Part shown: positions 56,639-64,000 of the stretch, one piece after another
How positions within the stretch are numbered: the first letter of the stretch is position 1
Layout of the letters: every line of letters begins with the position of its first letter
DNA from: Blastocladiella emersonii ATCC 22665
Lineage: Eukaryota > Blastocladiomycota > Blastocladiomycetes > Blastocladiales > Blastocladiaceae
Direction of reading: 5' to 3'
NCBI GenBank assembly: GCA_025594325.1
Contig: JANHCV010000001.1
Location: 248,001 to 312,000 of the forward strand
DNA length: 64,000 bases
Position numbers and translations under genes: made by a program
The notes under the pieces: generated by a model
Seen by the model: only the letters and a program-made list of their open reading frames with translations
Told to the model about the DNA's origin: nothing
The model's database searches: none

Positions 56639-57898
56639 TCATTTGTTGTAACACCCGGCCTCGCCATGCATCCGGTCCCACTTGGCCCCGCGTTTGGCCT
56701 CCCTGCGCGCCGCAACGGCCGGGTCCGTCCACACCACCCCGACGTCGGCGCCCGCGCGCGCAACCTGCGACGGGTACTTGCGCAGAAACCCGGGGTGCCG
56801 CTCCTGCGCGCGCGCGTACTCGGCGAACATGCCGGGCGGAGACAGGAGCGGCGGCGGCGGGGGTGCAGCCTGCGCTGAGTTGCGCGACCGCCGCGGAGAA
56901 GGCGTCGAGGGGAATAGCGCCGCGAACGTCACGGCGTCGCTCGCTGTCTCCGGGGTCCCCGGCGGCGGGACCTTGAACGTGTGCAGTTTCGGGCGCGAGG
57001 CCGACTTGGTGTCAGCGGCGGTGGGAGGAGGGTGCGCCGCGAGCCACTGCGTGTACGCCGCAGCGGAGGAAGCGCGGCGCGCGGCTTTGGACTGTGTCGC
57101 GGCGGCAGCGACGGCGGACTCGGCCTTGGCCGCGGCGTCGAGGGAGGCCGACTTGCGCGCCGACCACGCTTGGTACGCGGTGGCCGCCGCGGTGACGCGC
57201 TCGGGCGTCTTGGCCGGCGGCCGCGCGGCCTTCGAGACGGGGGTCGCTGGGACCGACTGGGCGGGTTTCGCGGCCTTGCGCGGGGACGCGGGCGGAGTGT
57301 CGGGGAGCCCGAGTACCGGTGACCTTGGGGGGATGGGCGGCCGCTTCAGTGGAGCCCGGCGCGCGGGGGACGCGGGCGCGCTGCGGGCCGCCTTGACGGC
57401 GCGCGCGTGCTGTTCCCGCTTGGCCGCCATCCACGCGTCGAGCGTCGCGGTGCGGACCGCGCGGTCGTGCTCGTCCCACTCGCGGACGCGGTTGGTGAGC
57501 GTCGCCGCCAGCGTGGGCTCGTCCAGCTCATCACCATCGTCGGAGCTCGCGTACTCTGGATCGGACACGGCTCCTCTATTGGCAAGCTGTAGAGTCCATC
57601 CATCGACCTCGGGCCCCGCATACCCGCGTACGGGCGAGCTCGGCCGCTCAACGACGCGGAGGCGGCACTCGTCGAGGTCGTCGCCTGACCTCGCGCCCGC
57701 ACGGCGCGTGGGCGGCGGGTCGACCGAGATGTCGCCCGGCCACGCCGTCAGGTTGTTGGGCAGCGCGAGGTCCCCGCCGTCGCCCCACGCGGCGATCCGG
57801 CGCACGTCCCGCGGGAGGACCGGCGCGTCGACCGCGCAGTAGTAGTCGAGCGCGGCGGCGGGCTCGAAGCGGGTCCAGTCGATGGGCGTTGGTGGCAT
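56639..57898 (-). CDS. W/K-repeat coiled-coil protein, possibly flagellar (CCDC34/MAP9-like)
   Basis: Single exon of 419 residues. The N-terminal 120 residues are acidic and Pro-rich. Then repeated helical units have a Trp followed by a basic cluster: RVREWDEHDRAVRTATLDAW, MAAKREQHARAVKAA, AYQAWSARKSASLDAAAKAE, AYTQWLAAHPPP. These are separated by Pro/Ala/Lys-rich, microtubule-binding-like linkers (SPARRAPLKRPPIPPRSP). The end (MFAEYARAQERHPGFLRKYP, AAWDRMHG-type sequence) is basic. AxxxWL/WxxK repeats recall CCDC34 and MAP9, cilium/flagellum-associated proteins, which would fit a zoosporic fungus; this is resemblance by eye only. Confidence 0.6.
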   Translation of the reverse strand: MPPTPIDWTRFEPAAALDYYCAVDAPVLPRDVRRIAAWGDGGDLALPNNLTAWPGDISVDPPPTRRAGARSGDDLDECRLRVVERPSSPVRGYAGPEVDGWTLQLANRGAVSDPEYASSDDGDELDEPTLAATLTNRVREWDEHDRAVRTATLDAWMAAKREQHARAVKAARSAPASPARRAPLKRPPIPPRSPVLGLPDTPPASPRKAAKPAQSVPATPVSKAARPPAKTPERVTAAATAYQAWSARKSASLDAAAKAESAVAAAATQSKAARRASSAAAYTQWLAAHPPPTAADTKSASRPKLHTFKVPPPGTPETASDAVTFAALFPSTPSPRRSRNSAQAAPPPPPLLSPPGMFAEYARAQERHPGFLRKYPSQVARAGADVGVVWTDPAVAARREAKRGAKWDRMHGEAGCYNK

Positions 57899-58239
57899 GG
57901 TTGCGGGTTCAGGTTCATGGTTTCGGGTCGAGGAGCGTCAAGGGAGGGTGGACATGATCAAAGCGAAGACGACGCGACGGGCAATCGCGTGACCCGCGCG
58001 AGACAGGGCGGAGACATCGTCACGCGGCTCGAGGTCCGCGGGTTCGGCTGAGATGAGCGCCGCGTGAGCACGAAGAGCGCGAGAATCCCACCCGCCCACC
58101 GCATGCAAATTTCGCCGACTGGGGCTCGTTCGCCGACCATGTGAAAAGGCGGCCCGGCGAGCGAAGGCTATAAAGGGGGAGCGTCGCCTCGCGCTCGGTG
58201 CTCGCTCTCTCTCCCGCTCCCCCGCGGAAACCACTGACC
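57899..58239. promoter_or_regulatory. Divergent promoter region (W/K protein / acyl-CoA oxidase)
   Basis: 341 nt between divergent starts, with a TATA box 65 nt before the acyl-CoA oxidase ATG. No other gene. Confidence 0.5.
58169..58175 (+). promoter_or_regulatory. TATA box of the acyl-CoA oxidase gene
   Basis: TATAAAG in GGCTATAAAGGGGGAGCG, 65 nt upstream of the ATG at 58240. A clear TATA element is rare in this window. Confidence 0.6.
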
Positions 58240-60465
58240 ATGAAGAGCGATACTACCACGGCAGCACCCATCGCGGTCGACCAGCCGCCCATCGACCTCG
58301 CGCGCGAGCGCGCCAACGCCGGGTTCGACATCGAAGCGATGCGCGTGTTCCTCCTCGGCGGCGCCAAGAAGGCCGAGCTCAAGGTCCGCCCTCCCATGAA
58401 GCGCTGACCCCGCCATGCACGCTGACACTTGCCGCACCTGAGAGTAGAAACTCGCGTACCGCCTGATCGAGCGCGACCCGATCCTGTCCTTCAGCACGAC
58501 CAACGGGCACCACTTTGACCTGACGCGCCCGGAGCTGCGCGAGAAGACCATGGCACAGCTGCGGCGTGCTGTGGCGGTGCGCGAGACGTTCCGCGACCCG
58601 GACCTGTACCACGCCTTCATCCACGCCATGTGCGAGCTGAGCGAGTCGTTCTCGATGCGCCTGTTCGTGTCGGACGCGCTGTTCGCGCGCGCCTTCCGCA
58701 TGTTCGGCACCCCCGAGCAGGCCGCCGAGTGGGTCCCGCGCGTGATGCGCTGGGAGGTCGTCGGCGGGTTCGCCATGACCGAGTTTGGCCACTCGTCGTC
58801 GCTCCGCGGGATCTCGACGACGGCGACGTTCGATGCCGAGCACGACGAGTTTGTGATTGACACGCCCGACACCATGGCGACCAAGGTACACACGCTCTCT
58901 CGCCCCTCCTCGCGATGCCCAGCGCTGACCCTCACCCCCACGCGTAGATGTGGATCGGCGCTGCGGGCGAAACCAGCACGCACACGTCGTGCCTGGCGCG
59001 CCTTATTCTCCCCGACGGGACCGACGCCGGTCTGCACTGGTTCATTGTCCCGCTGCGCGACCGCGAGACGGGCGCGCTTCTCCCCGGCGTGACGGCGGGC
59101 GACATGGGCGCCAAGGCGGGCCGCAACGGGCTCGACAACGGGTGGCTGCAGTTCACGCAGGTGCGGATCCCGCGCGCGCACAAGCTGTCCAAGTGGGGCC
59201 GGGTGACGCGCGACGGCCGGTTCGAGAGCGGTCTGTCGCGCACGGACCCGGCGTACGCGACGGTGCCCGCGACCGAGGGCGCGGCGGCGACGCTGTCGTA
59301 CGCGGGCCTGATCCCGGAGCGGCTCGAGATCACGCGCGGGGTGCCGACGGCCGTGAACCAGGCGCTGACGATCGCGGTCCGGTACGCGGCGATCCGGCGC
59401 CAGGGGCCCGCGGGCAACCCGCAGATCCTCGACTACACGACGGTGCAGACGTCGCTGCTGCCGTCGCTCGCGTGCATGCACGCGGTGATGGCGGCGGACG
59501 CGCGCGCGTGGCAGGCGTGGGCCAAGATGGAGGCCGACCCGGCGGCGCTGCTGCGCGGGCTCCCCGACATGCACGCGCTCAGTGCCGGGATCAAGGCCAT
59601 GGTGACGTGGCGCGGCGCCGACGCGCTCGAGCTGTGCCGGCGCGCCATGGGCGGGCACGCCGTGTCGCGGTACAATGCGATCGCCGACGCGATCGGCGAT
59701 TTCACGGTGATGACGACGGGCGGCGGCGATAACGCGGTCATGGTGCAGCAGACCACGCGGTACGTGCTGGGCGTGTTCCAGAAGGCGGCGAGCGGGCGCA
59801 CGTCCCGGATTGATCCCGAGGCCTCGGTGTACTACCTCGCGGACCTCGCCGGGACGGCGCGCGCGGCGAGCAAGCCCGTGGCCAACTGGGCCGACCTGGC
59901 GCACCTGCACGCGCACCTGACGCAGCTGCTGGTGCACAAGCTCGGTCGGCTCGCGCAGCGGATCGGCGCGGCGAGCGCGGCGGGCGCGTCGCTGGCCGAG
60001 GCGTGGAACGCGCAGCTGCCCGAGATCTCGTCGATTGCGCAGCTGCACACGGCCAACTACCTGGCTAAGGCGCTGCGCGAGCGCGCGGGCGACGGTCCTT
60101 CGACGGCCACCGCGGCGCCGGCGTCGCTGCAGCCCGTGTTCAAGGACCTGTGCGCGCTGTTCCTGCTCGACACGCTGAACGCGCAGGCGCGCGACCTGGT
60201 GGTGGTGAGCGGGTGGACGGGCGCGCAGGCCGAGGCGCTCGACGCGGCGTTCCTGCGCGCGTGCAAGACGGTCCGCGGGCGCGCCGTGGCCCTCGTCGAC
60301 GCGTTCGGGTACCCGGACTTTGTCCTCAAGGCGCCGCTCGCGCGCGCGGACGGGTCCGGGTACAAGGCGTACCTCGAGACGATCCAGCGCGCGCCCGGGT
60401 GCTACGGCCCGCCAGCGTACCACGCGCGCGAGATCAAGCCGCTCACGTCCAAGAGCCGGCTCTGA
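58240..60465 (+). CDS. ACOX1: Peroxisomal acyl-CoA oxidase
   Basis: FAD enzyme for the first step of peroxisomal beta-oxidation, making trans-2-enoyl-CoA and H2O2. Exons 58240-58383, 58448-58885 and 58948-60465; donors GTCCGC and GTACAC, acceptors GTAG; 699 residues, normal size. N-terminus IDLARERANAGFDIEAMRVF, LLGGAKKAEL is typical. FAD/substrate region: GGFAMTEFGHSSSLRGISTT, ATFDAEHDEFVID, KMWIGAAGETSTHTSCLARL. Later GVTAGDMGAKAGRNGLDNGW, FTQVRIPRAH and CRRAMGGHAVSRYN; the catalytic Glu is expected in the YNAIADAIGDFTVMTTGGGDN region, where the usual E is not obvious by eye. The C-terminus KSRL is a PTS1 peroxisomal signal. Confidence 0.95.
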
Positions 60466-60776
60466 GATAGGATTGTTGTGCGGCCCGTTGAGGCCCGGAT
60501 TTGTGAATCCGATCGACGATGCTTTGTGACCAGGGTTGACGTGAGCGTGAGGCCGAAATGACACGTCTGCGGGCACGAGTCGACGCGCGGAGTGAAGTGA
60601 GAAGTCCGATGGCCGGCACCGCGGCGGCGCGTCAGCCGTCAGCCGCCCGCCGAGGCGAGGCGCGTCGCCTTCAGAGTTTCGGCCGCCCCGCCGCCCGCTC
60701 TCTCTCCCCACAGAACTCGCTCTTCATGTACAACGCGCCGTAACTCGGCCCCCAAAGCATCTGCAACGCACACAGC
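60466..60776. promoter_or_regulatory. Upstream region of the TSPO gene
   Basis: 311 nt between acyl-CoA oxidase and TSPO, both on the plus strand; no gene seen. Confidence 0.35.
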
Positions 60777-61536
60777 ATGACGTTTCTCGCGGCCATTGCA
60801 TCGCGCATCGACGGGTGGGGCCTGCACTCGGCGCCGTCGGTCGCGCTCGCCATCGGGATCCCGGTGCTCGGCGGTACGCGCTCTCGCGTGTGCGGGTGGG
60901 TGTGATGCTGACGTGCGGTGTGGAACAGGCTTCGCGGGCGCCATCTCGATGGGCAACTCGGTCAAAACCTGGTACAAGGACATCAAGGTTCGTGTGTGGA
61001 CGCGCTCGCACCCGCTCCTGAAGCCCACTCACGCTTTCCCTCGTCCGCTCTCTGCACCCATAGAAGGCGCCGTGGAACCCGCCGCCGTACGTGTTCGGGC
61101 CGACGTGGACGGTGCTGTACACATGCATGGGGTACGCGTCGCACCGCGTCTTCTACCTGGTCCCCGCGCACCTCCGCGCCACCCCGCTCGCCCTGTACGG
61201 CGCCCAGCTCGCCCTCAACTTTGCGGTACGCTCTTTCGTGCAGGGTGAGACCGAGCAACCGCTAACCCCCGCGGCAATGCGTAGTGGACGCCCGTCTTCT
61301 TCGGCGCCAAGCGGTTCGGGCTCGCCATGGCCAACATCGCGCTCATGTGGGGCGGCATCGCGGCCACGGCCTACTCGTTCTTCGAGTACGACGCCACGGC
61401 CGGCTACCTCATGCTGCCGTACCTCGCCTGGGTCTCGTACGCCTCGACGCTCAACTGGTACATTTGGCGGAACAACCCGCGCTTCCGCCACAAGCTCGCT
61501 GCGGGCGCTGCCGGCAAGCGCGGCAAGAAGGAGTAG
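60777..61536 (+). CDS. TSPO: TSPO/MBR family protein (translocator / tryptophan-rich sensory protein)
   Basis: Five-helix membrane protein of the outer mitochondrial or secretory membranes that binds porphyrins and sterols (family knowledge). Exons 60777-60873, 60929-60987, 61064-61225 and 61285-61536; donors GTACGC, GTTCGT, GTACGC; 189 residues, family size. Motifs: IPVLGGFAGAI, WYKDIKKAPWNPPPYVFGPT (the W..L-PPWxPPxxVFGPxW hallmark), WTVLYTCMGYASHRVFYLVP, LALYGAQLALNFAWTPVFFG, KRFGLAMANIALMWGGIAAT, LPYLAWVSYASTLNWYIWRN. A cholesterol-recognition-like segment lies near the end. The basic tail (KLAAGAAGKRGKKE) is long. Family size and Trp-rich helices make the call firm. Confidence 0.95.
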
Positions 61537-61688
61537 TTTTCGAGCGAGAGAATGGATATTTGCAGTGTTGATGACGTTACCCGCACGACGCGTCGATGGG
61601 AAGGGAAGGGACTCTGACCGCAGCGTTCGGCCCGCATGAAAAACGCGTCGTTGGCCCGCATCCCATCCCCGCTCTCTCTGCAACAACC
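61537..61688. promoter_or_regulatory. Promoter region of P450 copy 2
   Basis: 152 nt with two ACGCGT hexamers (about 61589 in CGACGCGTCGATG; about 61641 in AAAAACGCGTCG). Confidence 0.4.
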
Positions 61689-63522
61689 ATGATATCGAAA
61701 GAAGCGCTACCCGAATCCCTCGCCACCCTCTCGGCCGACACGCTCGCCGCCATCTGCGACGTGGCCGACTCGGCGACCGCCGCGCTCGCCGCGCTCCTCG
61801 CCGCGCACCCGCACCTCGCCGAGCACGCGACGCGCCGCAACGCGAGTCTCGCTGCCGCCCTCGCCCTCGCGGCGCTCGCCGCACTCAAGGCCCGTCGCGT
61901 CTACATCGACGCCTTCTGCGTCCCGCCCTCGCTCCGTCGCCTCCCCGTTCTCTCCCCGCGCGAGCTCATCAAGTCGTTCCGCGCCGCGGGGAACGGCGGG
62001 ACGGTTGCCGCCCTCAACTACCAGCTCGCGCGCGTCCGCGAGGATGCGGCTGACCGTGGGATCGGGATGGTCGCGGGGAGCGAGGTGCCGCGCGTCTGGG
62101 CGCAGTGGATGTACGGTCAACGGACGCGTCGTTGAGGCGCAGCTGACGCTTCCCACCGCACCGCAACGTAGCGTCGGCAAGTGGGGCGTCATGGTGACGT
62201 CGCCCGAGGACATCAAGCTGGTCTTCGACAAGAACGAGGTGTTCGAGAAGGGCAAGACGGGCATCGCCGTCGAGTTCCTGGGCCGCGAGAACGTGGTCAA
62301 CAGCCAGACCCCCGAGTGGGCCCACCAGCGGCGCATCGTCAACCCGGCCTTCCACCGCGGCTGGCCCACCGAGCTGTTCGGCGCGCCGACGCGCGACACG
62401 ATCGCCGCGTGGGACGCGCACGCGCGCAAGGGCGAGCCCATCGAGGTCACGGGCTGGATGGAGCGCGTTGCCCTCGACGCCCTGTCGGCGGCCGCCTTCG
62501 GCAGCAGCTTCGCGTCGGTCCGCGACCCGCGGTCGAAACCCGTCGTCCTGTACAAGCAGATCCTCAAGGGCCTCTTCGACCCCGTCCGCGCCACCTTCCC
62601 GCGCCTCGCCTGGCTCGTCCCGTCGACCTGGGTCTACCACTGGCGCATGCGCAAGTTCAACCGGTTCCTCCTGGGGATGGTCGACGGACGTATCGCCGAG
62701 CGCAAGATGGTCGCGCGCGCGGCAGCAGCGCACGGCGGCGAGGACGCGTCGTCGGAAAAGGACACGCGCCCGCTGCTCGACCTGATGATCGACGCGTGGC
62801 TGCGGTCCGACTCGTCCTTCTCGCGCGAGGACCTGCGCGCGAACCTGGCCGTCTTCTTCCTCGCGGGCCACGACACGACCGCGCACGCGCTCGCCCACGC
62901 GCTCTACCTGCTCGGCATGCACCCGGCGGTCCAGGACCGAGCGTTCCGCGAGGTCGCCGACGTGTGCGGCGCGCTCGACCGCAACACCCCCGCGGCCGAC
63001 GTCACCATCCCGACGCAGTGGGACCACGCCCAGCTGCCGCTCGTCGACCGTATCATCATGGAGACGCTCCGCCTGTTCCCGAGCGTCGCCGTCCTCCCCA
63101 CGCGCGTCGTCAACGCGCCCGTCGCGTACCTCGCCGACGGCACCCCGCTGCCCCGCGGTATCCGCGTCAGTGTCCCGCTGTACCACGTGCACCGCAGCAC
63201 CGAGCTGTGGGGCGACGACGCGGCCGAGTTCAACCCGGACCGGTTCCTGCGCAAGGACCAGGCGGGCGCGCCGGGGCAGCCCGGGATGCGCGCCAGCGAG
63301 CACGCGTTCGCGTGGGCGCCGTTCGCCAGCGGGAAACGCGTGTGCCTCGGGCAGACGTTTGCGACCATCGAGATGCGCGTCGTCCTCGCCATGCTCCTCC
63401 TGCGGTACCGCTGGACGACCGTCGGCGACGAGCACGCGCTCAAGGGCACGCCGCAGTACCTCGCGGGGATCCTGCTCCAGCCTAAGGAGATCTATATCAA
63501 GGCTGAGCGGCGCGACGTGTGA
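61689..63522 (+). CDS. Cytochrome P450 monooxygenase (copy 2)
   Basis: Exons 61689-62110 and 62172-63522, intron 61 nt (GTACGG...GTAG, phase 2); 590 residues. This donor was chosen because the next GT breaks the frame, and the join reads QWIVGKWGVMVTSPEDIKLV, matching TWLFGEWVAVLTNPVDFKTA in copy 1. Membrane segment near 58-75 (ASLAAALALAALAALKARRV). C-helix EWAHQRRIVNPAFHRGWP, I-helix FFLAGHDTTAHALAHA (near 371), K-helix ETLRLF (near 436), heme loop PFASGKRVCLGQTFA with Cys near 532. Paralogue of the 12610-14459 gene, 48 kb away on the other strand. Substrate not inferable. Confidence 0.95.
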
Positions 63523-63661
63523 TGTGGGTGGGCCGCAGTGTAAAAGTATCGTTTTTTCCTCGACGTGGTGGCTATCCGCACGTGGGCGGGCCTTCCATAC
63601 ACTTCGGCCATCTTGAGCGAGATCCTCGCGACCTCGGTCGACTCTCTACCATGAAACTAGA
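63523..63661. promoter_or_regulatory. Spacer before the edge P450-like gene
   Basis: 139 nt between the P450 copy 2 stop and the next start; no gene seen. Confidence 0.3.
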
Positions 63662-64000
63662 ATGGATTCACTCGTCGCAACGGCCAGCAGCGTGCTAGCC
63701 CGCCTCGCCGCGCTCACGCGAACCGCGTCGCCGTGGCGGCTCACGACCGCCCTCGGCGCCGTGTACCTCCTCTCGCATCTCGCCCGCACCCTTCGCTCCG
63801 TCCTCGCACACCACCGCGCCCTCGCTCGCCTGACCCTCGCCGGCCGCCCTCTCCCCTCGCCGCCCTCCTCGTGGCCGCAGCGGTGGCTGTGGGGCGACGT
63901 GTCCGACTACGCGACGCACGGCTCGATCGTGGCGTGGTTCACGCACCTCGCGCGCACGCTCGGCCCCGCCGTCCAGACGTGGGGGTTCGTGCACCAGCCG
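63662..64000 (+). CDS. Probable cytochrome P450, N-terminal part (runs off the window)
   Basis: ATG at 63662 and open to the window end, 113 residues. The layout is that of a P450 N-terminus: a hydrophobic anchor (LTTALGAVYLLSHLARTL), a basic stretch (HHRALARLTLAG), a Pro-rich hinge (RPLPSPPSSWPQRWLWGD), then IVAWFTHLARTLGPAVQTWG, like the conserved 'W..kyGp.v..w' start of the catalytic domain. The catalytic motifs lie beyond the window. Position next to P450 copy 2 in the same orientation supports a small P450 cluster. Confidence 0.55.
   Translation, partial: MDSLVATASSVLARLAALTRTASPWRLTTALGAVYLLSHLARTLRSVLAHHRALARLTLAGRPLPSPPSSWPQRWLWGDVSDYATHGSIVAWFTHLARTLGPAVQTWGFVHQP

Noticed and set aside
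1-64000. CRISPR array, prophage, bacterial operon or Shine-Dalgarno signals
   Set aside because: Spliceosomal introns and eukaryotic families throughout; no regular direct repeats with spacers were seen.

Overview
The window looks like nuclear DNA of a GC-rich, intron-bearing fungus, probably an early-diverging zoosporic lineage such as Blastocladiomycota (inference). It encodes an APSES/ankyrin transcription factor, a fungus-specific class. It also carries genes that Dikarya generally lack or have reduced: a cobalamin adenosyltransferase, a TSPO/MBR protein, a Bicaudal-C-like KH/SAM protein and a coiled-coil protein reminiscent of flagellar proteins. Genes are tightly packed, mostly with introns of 53-79 nt. 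Of the 45 introns modelled here, 43 have C at donor position +4, usually GTACG, and most acceptors read TAG.

Layout. 1-3216 (+): XPF nuclease, 5' end outside the window. 3409-7717 (-): MBP1/SWI4-type APSES factor. 8823-9419 (-): cobalamin adenosyltransferase, head to head with an Asteroid-like XPG/PIN protein (9606-11818, +). 11998-12572 (+): small membrane protein, convergent with a P450 (12610-14459, -). 14705-15808 (-): RCE1 CAAX protease, divergent from DENR/TMA22 (15958-16675, +). 16777-18096 (-): membrane-anchored CBM18/GH19-like protein. 18295-20034 (-): ankyrin-like protein. 20373-22187 (-): acyl-CoA carboxylase beta subunit containing a 10-nt micro-exon. 23823-28540 (+): KH/SAM RNA-binding protein. 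29506-31149 (+): secreted subtilisin. 31457-31896 (+): complex III hinge subunit. 32091-33212 (-): CCDC130/Saf4 splicing factor.

33.3-44.9 kb is an accessory-looking stretch, visibly less GC-rich from about 34.9 kb. It holds two tandem BTB paralogues, a relic of a third, a tRNA-Leu(CAA), several decayed gene fragments and a broken minus-strand gene (41.1-43.2 kb). 44.9-52.6 kb holds two direct paralogues that keep the layout of RAD5/RAD16-type SNF2 helicases but have lost the ATPase motifs. The first has a long open frame with a RING finger; the second is broken.

52.9-64.0 kb returns to ordinary genes: a small helical protein, an eight-exon OCRL-like inositol 5-phosphatase, a W/K-repeat protein, a peroxisomal acyl-CoA oxidase, TSPO, a second P450, and at the edge the start of a probable third P450.

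Functional links (inference): acyl-CoA oxidase, the carboxylase and the B12 adenosyltransferase fit fatty-acid and propionyl/branched-chain acyl-CoA breakdown. XPF, the Asteroid-like protein and the helicase relics belong to DNA-processing families. DENR, CCDC130 and the KH/SAM protein handle RNA and translation.
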